DNA of 14,244 nt from JAHIVN01 sp018816645. Its GTDB lineage: Bacteria > Patescibacteriota > Dojkabacteria > JAHIVN01. A program made the translations under genes and the position numbers. Every line of letters starts with the position of its first letter. Positions within the stretch are counted from its first letter, which is position 1. Where the stretch lies: NCBI GenBank assembly GCA_043816305.1, contig JBDRHZ010000031.1, positions 1 to 14,244 of the forward strand, given 5' to 3'. The notes beneath the pieces were generated by a model, which did not search any database, was not told the origin of the DNA, and worked only from the letters and a program-made list of their open reading frames with translations. Shown here piece by piece: positions 7,096 through 13,085 of this stretch.

Positions 7096-7911
7096 ATGAG
7101 AAGTTATAACTTGACAAGTAGTAATCTTGATATGAATTTACCGAAAAAAATAGATAACGAACTAAGAAAACTTATCTTTGAGTTGAGTACAAGACTAAAA
7201 GACAACTTAGTTGGTATTTATGTCTATGGGTCGCTTGTTCTTGGATGTTTCAGTAGTGATACTTCAGACGTTGATATTATAGTTGTAGTTAGACATAAAA
7301 TAAAAGCGGATTTAAAGAAAGAATTGAATTTGGAAGTTATTTTACCAATTAGTGAAAGAATAAATAAAAGAGGGCTTGAGATTAGTTTCGTTTTGGAAAA
7401 AGAGATTAAAAAACTTACATATCCAACACCATTTGAGATGCATTTTTCAGAAAATTGGCGTAAAGGTGTCCTGAGCGGGGAAGTAGACTACGTTTCAGTA
7501 AAAAAGGATCCAAACTTACCAATACATTTTGCCCAGCTGGCAAGGTATGGAGTGTGTATTTTCGGTAAGTCTATAAAGAAAGTTTTCATTAATATCCCCA
7601 GAGCTCTATATTTGCTATCAGCTAAGTTTGATGCAAAAGAAATACTCGAAGATAAAAATGATCTTGGAAATAATAAAGTAGTTTATGGAATTCTCAACCT
7701 AATCAGAGTCGATGCTGTCATCAAGGATGACGCTTTCCTATCTAAGGCGGCTTCCTATATCTGGGCAAGGAAGAATATTCCTTCAAGCTACCATAGACTA
7801 ATAAAGAGAGCCATGGATAGCTATATCAAAGCTAATAATATAAATGTCAATTTTTCCAAGAAGCAGGTGTCAGATTTTTACCGGTATATGAAATTGATGA
7901 TATTCGAATAA
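7096..7911 (+). CDS. AadA-like nucleotidyltransferase (aminoglycoside adenylyltransferase family)
   Basis: 271 residues. The N-terminal nucleotidyltransferase domain has the signature G-S-L then D-V-D (VYGSLVLGCFSSDTSDVDIIVVV, about residues 43-65), the Gly-Ser helix and two metal-binding Asp residues of the polymerase-beta superfamily. The C-terminal half (LNLIRVDAVIKDDAFLSKAASYIWARKNIP and following helices) follows the DUF4111/AadA C-terminal helical domain. Family members adenylylate aminoglycosides such as streptomycin or spectinomycin, but distant members have unknown substrates, so resistance is not shown. The gene starts one base after a hairpin repeat. An extended -10-like TGGTATTAT at 7081-7089 would give a leaderless transcript (speculative). 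The first half is more AT-rich than the flanking genes. Confidence 0.8.
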   Translation: MRSYNLTSSNLDMNLPKKIDNELRKLIFELSTRLKDNLVGIYVYGSLVLGCFSSDTSDVDIIVVVRHKIKADLKKELNLEVILPISERINKRGLEISFVLEKEIKKLTYPTPFEMHFSENWRKGVLSGEVDYVSVKKDPNLPIHFAQLARYGVCIFGKSIKKVFINIPRALYLLSAKFDAKEILEDKNDLGNNKVVYGILNLIRVDAVIKDDAFLSKAASYIWARKNIPSSYHRLIKRAMDSYIKANNINVNFSKKQVSDFYRYMKLMIFE

Positions 7912-7929
7912 AGAACCTCGGTTTCATTA

Positions 7930-7956
7930 GTTCAACGCTGGGCATTGAACCAGCTC
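7930..7956 (+). repeat. Intergenic hairpin repeat, copy 3
   Basis: GTTCAA (7930-7935) and TTGAAC (7945-7950) form a perfect 6-bp stem around CGCTGGGCA. GCTGG in the loop is perfectly complementary to CCAGC at 7950-7954, giving an H-type pseudoknot option. It starts 19 bases after the stop of the nucleotidyltransferase gene. Confidence 0.65.
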
Positions 7957-7993
7957 TTGGTTTTAATAGTAATTTACTTTTTAAAATTTAAGA

Positions 7994-8329
7994 ATGAAAT
8001 GCAGTAACTGCAATATAGATATGGATATGGATAAAGGATACTATTCAGACGGCTACTGGATACAAAGCGAGTCTCTGGAGTCTTTTATAAAAGAGGGAAA
8101 CTTGTACAAAAATCCAAAAGCTCCTGGATGGATGACTAAGAATGCAGAAAAATATCGAAGATATAGTGGAATTATGGCTCAAAATCAAAATATCTATGGT
8201 TTTATTTGTAATGATATTTTAAAAGGAAGAGCAGTTAGAGTGGAGGTGGTTGATGCGTATAGATGCAGCAAATGCGGGAAAATAGGACTTTTCTCGCGAC
8301 TGGAAAACCTTGGAGAAGCTGAAAAATAA
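7994..8329 (+). CDS. Small zinc-ribbon protein (DUF6487/PF20097-like)
   Basis: 111 residues. Two CxxC knuckles, Cys3/Cys6 (MKCSNCNIDMDMDKGYY) at the start and Cys91/Cys94 (DAYRCSKCGKIGLF) near the end, should bind one zinc. The 'MKCxxC...KGYY...AYRCxxCGKI' layout is that of small zinc-ribbon proteins usually annotated DUF6487. A longer than usual insert (about 35-80) separates the knuckles and has a further Cys72. Function unknown; nucleic-acid or protein binding is the common guess. It converges on the glycoside hydrolase gene with only five bases between them and no terminator visible. Confidence 0.75.
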   Translation: MKCSNCNIDMDMDKGYYSDGYWIQSESLESFIKEGNLYKNPKAPGWMTKNAEKYRRYSGIMAQNQNIYGFICNDILKGRAVRVEVVDAYRCSKCGKIGLFSRLENLGEAEK

Positions 8330-8334
8330 TTACA

Positions 8335-9354
8335 CTAGAATCTTTTTTCTTTTCGTCTATCTAAAACTTGTTCGATCATTTTTATCCAGGTATCGTTTCC
8401 TTGAGTTTCGCACTTTAGATGAAATTCTATACCCCAAAGTAAAACTGTTTCTATACCAATGTCCCCCACCCTTTTTAGATAATCTTTCACCATGTCCGGA
8501 TTACAAGTTTTGTTCCCATAGGGATTCTTGAAATCAGGTTCTTTACCTTCCCAGGGTTCTGCCTGCAGTTCAGTTATCAAGCATTCTTTATCTTTGGACT
8601 TGATTTCATTCACTAGTCTGTCGAAGTACTTCCACGCCAGTTTTGAAGCTTTAAATGTTTTTGTACTGCCGAATAGAAAATGATCATGTATGACTGGAAA
8701 TATATTTAGGCCAATTGCGTTTCCTAGGTCAGTCAATGTTTTCTTATACTTGTGTCGTCCTCGAAGATATTCAGCGATGATACCAGTAGTAGGAAGCCCC
8801 TGTGCGGTAAGTAAGATCGGGAGCTTAGTTTTTTCTCTAGCTTTCGAAATCTCCTCAGTCAATAAGACTTCTGAGAGTCTCCGCTTGTTTGGTCCAGATG
8901 GCAGAAATGGTTCGTTTTCGATTTGGATGTGGGTGATGTTAGAAAGGTGAGAATAGCGTTTGATACATGCATTGATAAATGAGAAGAGGGAATTTTTAAA
9001 TTTAGGGTTATTGATAGTGAATTGGGTTATTAGGTTATTGGGGGTATAGTACTCCGGCCACTGAGGGCTTTTCATGCCCGTGGCAAGAATTGTGGGTATT
9101 TTATTTCTGTTAAGGTACTCGAAGATGTGATCATACTCGGTCCAGTTATAGTTTCCCTGTTTTAAATTTTGATCTTTTAGTTTTCTCGCCATAGGCTGGT
9201 CCGCCTTTGGCGGAGAGTTATTACATACTTTGTTCCACTTGATACCAATTCGTATAGGTGATAAACCCAGATCAATAATTCTCTCCAGAGATTTCTTGCA
9301 ATTCAGTCCCCAGTTTTGTGCCCTCTCGAGGTCAAAGGTGGTGCCGATTTTCAT
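8335..9354 (-). CDS. Clan GH-A-like glycoside hydrolase (TIM barrel)
   Basis: 339 residues. The strand-4 motif IQIENEP places the probable acid/base at Glu148, and LITELQAEPW near strand 7 places the probable nucleophile at Glu262. Together these are the two-glutamate arrangement of retaining clan GH-A enzymes (GH5/GH39/GH42-like). Other barrel features include SPIRIGIKW (32-40) and the strand LLWGIEF near the C-terminus. No signal peptide: it begins MKIGTTFDLERA, so it is predicted cytoplasmic unless exported otherwise. Residues 47-53 (SPPKADQ) are encoded by a perfect palindrome at 9200-9214 that looks inserted in a loop after strand 2. The family and substrate cannot be set from motifs alone. 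Confidence 0.8.
   Translation of the reverse strand: MKIGTTFDLERAQNWGLNCKKSLERIIDLGLSPIRIGIKWNKVCNNSPPKADQPMARKLKDQNLKQGNYNWTEYDHIFEYLNRNKIPTILATGMKSPQWPEYYTPNNLITQFTINNPKFKNSLFSFINACIKRYSHLSNITHIQIENEPFLPSGPNKRRLSEVLLTEEISKAREKTKLPILLTAQGLPTTGIIAEYLRGRHKYKKTLTDLGNAIGLNIFPVIHDHFLFGSTKTFKASKLAWKYFDRLVNEIKSKDKECLITELQAEPWEGKEPDFKNPYGNKTCNPDMVKDYLKRVGDIGIETVLLWGIEFHLKCETQGNDTWIKMIEQVLDRRKEKRF
9200..9214. repeat. Perfect 6-bp palindrome inside the glycoside hydrolase gene
   Basis: TCCGCC-TTT-GGCGGA, with a smaller GCC-ATA-GGC alongside at 9188-9196. It encodes SPPKADQ in a surface-loop position. GC content is well above the surrounding sequence. It looks like one of the short dispersed palindromes that enter reading frames without breaking them. 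Confidence 0.65.
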
Positions 9355-9380
9355 GGGTAGTGTTTTAGATCATGTAGTCT

Positions 9381-9409
9381 ATTGTATTTGTAATCGTGAT
9401 GTTAGGCAA
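9381..9409 (-). promoter_or_regulatory. Sigma70-like promoter of the glycoside hydrolase gene
   Basis: Minus-strand TTGCCT (9409-9404), 17-base spacer, TACAAT (9386-9381, five of six). Predicted start near 9374, about 20 bases before the ATG at 9354. Confidence 0.65.
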
Positions 9410-9481
9410 TAGGAGCTAATGTGGAGAAAGGAAATGGACTTTCTGTTAGGGGTTTTGCTTATGAAAAGTTTTATATTTATC

Positions 9482-10411
9482 CTAATACGACCCAGCTGTT
9501 TTATCCCAGAAATCCAGCACTTCTTCAGTCCTCTCAGTCACGAATTCATTCGGCCTTTGTTTCTTCCCTATTGTAACTAAAAGATTTGAGATCGGCCTTT
9601 CAAGTTTCCAGGTACCATTTTTCAATTGCTTTGACTTTAGAAGCCGAATTGCTTTATTCATACTTTTGTCTTTTTTGCCCTCGCGTGTCAGAAGCCACAG
9701 GATTTCTAGAAAGTCCGATTGATACATATTTGGAAATGTTAGTCTTGAGATCAGTGAATGTAAAAATCTGCTTTTCTTTTTTGAGCTGTAACAGACTTCA
9801 TGATCGAAAATAAATCCGATACTCTTCCTCATTAACCTGTGTGAATCCTTAGTTCTTTCAGATAGTGGAATGAACGAAAGTCCTTTTAAAAGTTTTGTCA
9901 CTCCCCAGTAGCAGGTATGTTTGCCGAAACAGCGATCGGTTCTTCCGGCATAAGGAAACTTTTCCGGGGTCTTGAAGTCGCCGTCATCAAAGCGCTGATA
10001 CTTTTCAAAAAACTTGATGACATTCTCTATTTTCTTTGTCATCTTTCCTCCAAAGTAGAAGTGAATGTATAGAATATTTCCGTGCAAGCATGGGCTTGGT
10101 TCGTGCGCCCCATAGGCATTTTCGCTCCAGCCGAAGAGTCCGTATTCCTTCTTGTACATATCTTTTAGAATTATTTTTAAAGCCTTCTTTGCACGTTTAT
10201 CTTTTGGATCACATTTGAGATCGGCAAGAGTGATCAGTGTCCAGAGAGTTGATTTGTATTTAGGCAAATAGTGTTTGTATTGAGGCTTCTTTTTTGCTTT
10301 TTGTATATCATATCCCCATCTGCCTAAACGATCTTGTTTGGCGAGGATGTGTTTGATAAGTTTGGTGCGTTTTAGTTCCAATGTCTTTTGTATGTTTAAA
10401 GAAATGTTCAT
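9482..10411 (-). CDS. Alpha/alpha-toroid protein, prenyltransferase/squalene oxidase repeat-like
   Basis: 309 residues, rich in Lys and aromatic residues, cytoplasmic. Repeats typical of the terpene-cyclase/prenyltransferase toroid are visible: ILAKQDRLGRWGYD (about 22-35), SENAYGAHEPSPCLHGNILY (about 95-114), GRTDRCFGKHTCYWG (about 156-170) and LKSKQLKNGTWKLE near 262-275. The 'Q-x-x-x-G-x-W' (QF/QW-like) turns at the two ends are the family hallmark. No DxDD protonation motif or isoprenyl Asp-rich motif is seen, so enzymatic cyclisation is doubtful; proteins like this are often labelled loosely. The conserved Cys/His cluster in the middle might bind metal. The start at 10411 is preceded by a 9-base-periodic GTAC-rich stretch and lacks a Shine-Dalgarno sequence. 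Confidence 0.7.
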   Translation of the reverse strand: MNISLNIQKTLELKRTKLIKHILAKQDRLGRWGYDIQKAKKKPQYKHYLPKYKSTLWTLITLADLKCDPKDKRAKKALKIILKDMYKKEYGLFGWSENAYGAHEPSPCLHGNILYIHFYFGGKMTKKIENVIKFFEKYQRFDDGDFKTPEKFPYAGRTDRCFGKHTCYWGVTKLLKGLSFIPLSERTKDSHRLMRKSIGFIFDHEVCYSSKKKSRFLHSLISRLTFPNMYQSDFLEILWLLTREGKKDKSMNKAIRLLKSKQLKNGTWKLERPISNLLVTIGKKQRPNEFVTERTEEVLDFWDKTAGSY

Positions 10412-10416
10412 TTTTT

Positions 10417-10446
10417 GTACATTAAGTACAATTAGTACATTACGTA
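10417..10446. repeat. Short 9-base-period tandem repeat upstream of the toroid gene
   Basis: GTACATTAA, GTACAATTA, GTACATTAC and a trailing GTA follow one another with GTA(C) every nine bases (10417, 10426, 10435, 10444), starting five bases before the ATG at 10411 on the minus strand. It could be an operator or part of the promoter region. On the minus strand TTGATA followed after 17 bases by TAATGT is a weak promoter match that overlaps it. Confidence 0.45.
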
Positions 10447-10483
10447 ACTACTTGGATTTTATCAATTTATAGAGGATAAAGCT

Positions 10484-10613
10484 ATGATTTGTAGGTAAGT
10501 ACCTCATTGATTTTCCTGGGCGATATTGTAAGGATTGTGTGAGAATTAATGGTTCCAGTATTGAACGCCTAAGAGAGCTCATTATGCGAGTGGATGTAGC
10601 ATCAAAGAAGTAG
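10484..10613 (+). pseudogene. Possible small Cys-containing ORF interrupted by a +1 frameshift
   Basis: An AGAGGA Shine-Dalgarno-like box (10471-10476) lies seven bases before the ATG at 10484, but that frame stops after four codons (MICR, TAA at 10496). Skipping one base opens a 38-codon frame to TAG at 10611 (KYLIDFPGRYCKDCVRING, then a charged helix SSIERLRELIMRVDVASKK), giving 42 residues with a CxxC pair. The opposite strand holds a 67-codon frame (10448-10651) whose start overlaps the xseB stop as TAATG, but its Ser/Leu/Ile-rich composition looks like an antisense shadow. Either strand could be right. Not recognised. Confidence 0.3.
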
Positions 10614-10650
10614 GACAATACTATAAATTCAGTAATTGACAATATTTTCA

Positions 10651-10848
10651 TTAACCATTCTCTTTTACCTCTTCGATCTTTACTCTGCTTGCTTCCAACT
10701 CATCTCTTATCTCCTTTATCAGTTTCGCAGCTTTTTTGTATTCCTCTATCCCCTCCTCTATTCCGACGTCTCCCTTTTCAAATTCTTTTACTATTTTTTC
10801 CAGTTCTTCAAGCTTGATATTAATTTTTTCCTTTTTTGTCTGAGTCAT
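10651..10848 (-). CDS. xseB: Exodeoxyribonuclease VII small subunit
   Basis: 65 residues from the ATG at 10848 (MTQTKKEKINIKLEELEKI). An upstream in-frame start at 10893 would add 15 residues that do not fit the family. The KLEELEKIVKEFEKGDVGIEEGIEEYKKA stretch is the two-helix XseB signature (LEELE.IV..LE.G...LEE.+..+..G), followed by a charged C-terminal helix ending KENG. Several XseB chains wrap XseA to form exonuclease VII, which degrades single-stranded DNA from both ends to short oligonucleotides. Its start overlaps the end of xseA by 29 bases, as in a coupled operon. Confidence 0.9.
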   Translation of the reverse strand: MTQTKKEKINIKLEELEKIVKEFEKGDVGIEEGIEEYKKAAKLIKEIRDELEASRVKIEEVKENG

Positions 10849-11992
10849 GTTTGTGGGGGTTAATATATAATATTTTAGAATCAAATGAGCCATTGGTCAT
10901 GATTGTTTTTATGGTTTCACTTGTTTTCAATTTCTTAACTGATTTGATTTGCCTGCCTGCTTTTTGAATTATAGCAAAACCGCGTTTCAAGATATTTTGC
11001 ATGTCAAATGATGCAAGAATTCTTTCTAGAGATGCAACTTTTTCCGAGTAGCCTGTCAGAAGCTGGTCCAGATGAAGGTTTAATGAACTTTGGAGTGAAT
11101 CAACTTTATTACCGCTGTCAGTAAGTGTTCCGTTTAGATGCTCAAGCATAGCGTCAGTTTTCTCAGAAAGAGAATCGATGAATCGCTGGTTTTGGTCAAG
11201 GATATAGTAAGCAGCTTGAGAAGGTGTGGATGCACGGATGTCTGCAATAAAATCAGCGATGCTTTCGTCTTTCTCATGACCGACGCCTGCTATCACAAGC
11301 TTTGGTGAGGCAAATATTGTACGAGCCAATTCTTCATCATTGAAACTTTTCAGGTCTTCGAGGCTTCCTCCTCCGCGAGTGAGTACTACGAGATCTACAT
11401 CAGTATTCTGAAGAGAAGTTAACGCTTTTCGAATTTCCTTTGCGGACTTGTCACCTTGAACAAGTACCGGGTAATAATCAACCTCAACACTGCTCCTGTG
11501 TTCTTCTAGAATTTTCACAAAGTCAGAATAAGCAGCAGAATCTTTACCTGTCAGGAGTGCTATTCTGGTAATAAACATTGGCAGCTCCTGCTTGTGCTCC
11601 TCGGCAAACAAGCCTTCTCCTTCTAATTTCTCTTTTAATTTCTGATAGGCGATTGCCAGTGACCCTTCACCGACAGGTTCGATGGAAACAGCAGAAAATG
11701 TAAATGAACCATAAGGTACATAGAGGTCAGCAGTTCCTTTCACGATAACATCCATATCTTTTTCCACGAGATCAACACCTTTGATGTTTGGAGCATAACC
11801 GCCTACACGCAGGTTTGCCTTGTCGTCTGAAAGTGTGAGATACAAACCTTTGTTTGGAGTAACTCGAAATTCAGTGATTTCTCCCTTTATCTGAAATGTC
11901 CCCAGATTAGTTAAAATATCCTTGATGAGAGAATTAAATTCTGAAACTGAGATTATTTGGTTTGACAGGTCAGGTTGCATCATGAGTAACAT
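10820..11992 (-). CDS. xseA: Exodeoxyribonuclease VII large subunit
   Basis: 390 residues, a little shorter than the E. coli protein. The N-terminal OB-fold (SNQIISVSEFNSLIKDIL, FQIKGEITEFRV, GLYLTLSDDKANLRV, about 10-105) binds single-stranded DNA. The catalytic domain follows, with the hallmark VVLTRGGGSLEDLKSFNDEE, AGVGHEKDESIADFIADIRA and STPSQAA (about 203-262). The C-terminal part has coiled-coil-like helices that bind XseB, then NILKRGFAIIQKAGR. ATGs at 11992, 11983 and 11980 are all possible: a TATAAT at 12019-12014 predicts transcription from about 12007, so any of them would have a short leader and none has a Shine-Dalgarno sequence. First gene of the xseAB operon. Confidence 0.95.
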   Translation of the reverse strand: MLLMMQPDLSNQIISVSEFNSLIKDILTNLGTFQIKGEITEFRVTPNKGLYLTLSDDKANLRVGGYAPNIKGVDLVEKDMDVIVKGTADLYVPYGSFTFSAVSIEPVGEGSLAIAYQKLKEKLEGEGLFAEEHKQELPMFITRIALLTGKDSAAYSDFVKILEEHRSSVEVDYYPVLVQGDKSAKEIRKALTSLQNTDVDLVVLTRGGGSLEDLKSFNDEELARTIFASPKLVIAGVGHEKDESIADFIADIRASTPSQAAYYILDQNQRFIDSLSEKTDAMLEHLNGTLTDSGNKVDSLQSSLNLHLDQLLTGYSEKVASLERILASFDMQNILKRGFAIIQKAGRQIKSVKKLKTSETIKTIMTNGSFDSKILYINPHKHDSDKKGKN

Positions 11993-12013
11993 TACTTTAT
12001 TCTATCAATCTGA

Positions 12014-12019
12014 ATTATA
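12014..12019 (-). promoter_or_regulatory. -10 box of the xseAB promoter
   Basis: Perfect TATAAT on the minus strand. A good -35 box is not obvious: TTGTCA lies upstream but 26 bases away, and TTTCCC is 18 away. Predicted start near 12007. Confidence 0.45.
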
Positions 12020-12044
12020 GAGAATAATTGTTTGAAAGGGAAAC

Positions 12045-12073
12045 TTGACAATTCAAAGAAGTCATGTTAATTT
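12045..12073 (+). promoter_or_regulatory. Strong promoter of the candidate small RNA
   Basis: Perfect TTGACA (12045-12050), 17-base spacer, TAATTT (12068-12073) with the extended-minus-10 TG at 12065-12066. Predicted transcription start falls at about 12080, exactly where the terminal helix of the RNA begins. Confidence 0.7.
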
Positions 12074-12079
12074 ATCTTT

Positions 12080-12195
12080 GGTAGATACTTATTGAAAGAC
12101 TAGAGTGCGAGGATGGAAGCTTTAGCTTGGAATTTTTTCTGTAAAGATTAAATTCTGACTCCTCGAAAGTAGATAAGTGTCTACCATTTTTTTTT
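12080..12195 (+). ncRNA. Candidate structured small RNA of unknown class
   Basis: The 5' end GGTAGATACTTAT (12080-12092) pairs over 13 bp with ATAAGTGTCTACC (12173-12185, one G-U), followed by nine T. Inside, CGAGGA (12108-12113) pairs with TCCTCG (12160-12165). Within that are two hairpins: AAGC-TTTA-GCTT (12117-12128), and GAATTT (12130-12135) with AAATTC (12150-12155), capped by TCT-GTAA-AGA, a GNRA-type loop. The result is a closed helix leading to a three-way junction. It lies between xseA and the HEPN-CBS gene, both on the opposite strand, so it is not a leader of either. No protein frame fits. I do not recognise SRP RNA, 6S RNA, tmRNA, RNase P or a known riboswitch in it. Expression is inferred, not shown. 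Confidence 0.6.
12169..12195 (+). terminator. Intrinsic terminator at the end of the candidate small RNA
   Basis: GTAGA (12169-12173) and TCTAC (12180-12184) form a 5-bp stem around TAAGTG, then CA and nine T (12187-12195). The same 3' arm can instead pair with the 5' end of the RNA over 13 bp, so the short terminator helix may form first and be replaced by the long terminal helix. Confidence 0.6.
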
Positions 12196-12196
12196 G

Positions 12197-12943
12197 CTAA
12201 TTTCTCAACCGTATCTGATCAATCTTCGACAGATCCCATGCAGTTATCAATCCGAGCATTTTATCTTCCCGCTTTCCTGTCTCAGTGACAAATACCACTC
12301 CTAGACGCGAATTTTCAAGCTCAGCTTCTGAAAAAGTTTTTGTTTGAAACATAGTTCGAATGTTGTATGAAGCTTCATACAAGGGGACGAAAGCCCAGCC
12401 GGCAGTGATAGGCTTTTTCACATATTCGAGAATGTCTCCGACAGCTGCCGAATCATCAATTGACAACTTTTCTGATTTTGCAATGATTGTCAGAAGAACT
12501 CTCTCCGAAAAAACTCCGATGAAGTTTTGGAGATTTTCTTTATCCTCAAAAACCGGAACAAAAGTGTAGATATTCTCAGACATAGTCTGAACGATATCTA
12601 GTACTTTATCATCAGGACAACATGCAAATATCTGTGTTGAAGCGATATCCAGCGCTGTTTGCGGTTCTTTGATGAGTGTGACAAGTGCCTTGACACGTTC
12701 GAGGTATTCATCGGTAGGAACAGCAATTTCTCCTCGAAACGTTTCCTGGTGGACAAGGACATTTCGAAAATCATGTACTAGCCGAAGGTCGTTTTTAATT
12801 TTCTGATATTCAGGAAATCTACTTACAAATTTGTTTATCTTCTGCACAAAGGAAAGACGTTTTGGTTCTTTGATTCTTTGTGACAGGAGTTCGTCGAGGT
12901 TGTTGTAGAGAATTCGGAATTTCTTGATGTTTTCTGTGTTCAT
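12197..12943 (-). CDS. HEPN-like domain fused to tandem CBS domains
   Basis: 248 residues from the ATG at 12943. A frame start at 12967 is also possible, but a minus-strand TACAAT at 12978-12973 predicts transcription from about 12966. Residues 1-95 are helical and end in DLRLVHDFRNVLVHQ, a HEPN-type motif with R60-N-V-L-V-H65 (the R-x4-H ribonuclease signature, though HEPN domains without activity exist). Residues about 100-155 (TQIFACCPDDKVLDIVQTM, FVPVFEDKENLQNFIGVFSERVLL) and about 165-240 (VGDILEYVKKPIT, LGLITAWDLSKI) are two CBS repeats, which form a Bateman module binding adenine nucleotides. A nucleotide-sensing RNA-binding or RNase protein is a reasonable inference. No partner nucleotidyltransferase is adjacent. 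Confidence 0.75.
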   Translation of the reverse strand: MNTENIKKFRILYNNLDELLSQRIKEPKRLSFVQKINKFVSRFPEYQKIKNDLRLVHDFRNVLVHQETFRGEIAVPTDEYLERVKALVTLIKEPQTALDIASTQIFACCPDDKVLDIVQTMSENIYTFVPVFEDKENLQNFIGVFSERVLLTIIAKSEKLSIDDSAAVGDILEYVKKPITAGWAFVPLYEASYNIRTMFQTKTFSEAELENSRLGVVFVTETGKREDKMLGLITAWDLSKIDQIRLRN

Positions 12944-12972
12944 ATTGAAAATGGATAAATTTAACATGTAAT

Positions 12973-12978
12973 ATTGTA
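12973..12978 (-). promoter_or_regulatory. Extended -10 promoter of the HEPN-CBS gene
   Basis: Minus-strand TGTTACAAT, an extended -10 (TGn plus TACAAT, 12978-12973). The -35 region is weak. Predicted start near 12966, about 22 bases before the ATG at 12943. Confidence 0.45.
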
Positions 12979-13030
12979 ACAGATTTTGATTCTCGCTTGT
13001 ATTTGATAAATCAATTATACAAAATATAAA

Positions 13031-13059
13031 TTGCCATCTATCCTATAGGTTGCTATACT
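13031..13059 (+). promoter_or_regulatory. Sigma70-like promoter of the orphan gene at 13086
   Basis: TTGCCA (13031-13036), 17-base spacer, TATACT (13054-13059) with an extended-minus-10 TG at 13051-13052. Predicted start near 13066, about 20 bases before the ATG. Confidence 0.7.
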
Positions 13060-13085
13060 TGAAAGATAGTTATTAGATAGTAGAA

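Noticed and set aside
6141..7993. Integron attC sites: the repeats contain GTTCAAC, which fits the RYYYAAC core, and genes are in one orientation.
   Set aside because: The paired arms are only 9-10 bases apart, the matching GTTRRRY core is missing (ATTGAAC), there are no L boxes at usual spacing, and no integrase is in view.
9401..9407. GTTAGGC, a common integron core sequence, upstream of the glycoside hydrolase gene.
   Set aside because: There is no partner core nearby, and the bases are better explained as part of the TTGCCT -35 box on the minus strand.
10448..10651. 67-codon minus-strand ORF whose ATG overlaps the xseB stop (TAATG).
   Set aside because: The coupling is attractive, but the product is Ser/Leu/Ile-rich with no recognisable fold and lies antisense to a more coding-like segment with its own SD box. 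Kept only as an alternative.
12080..12195. Riboswitch for xseA or for the HEPN-CBS gene.
   Set aside because: The promoter and U-tract are on the plus strand while both genes are on the minus strand. On the minus strand the structure lacks a U-tract.
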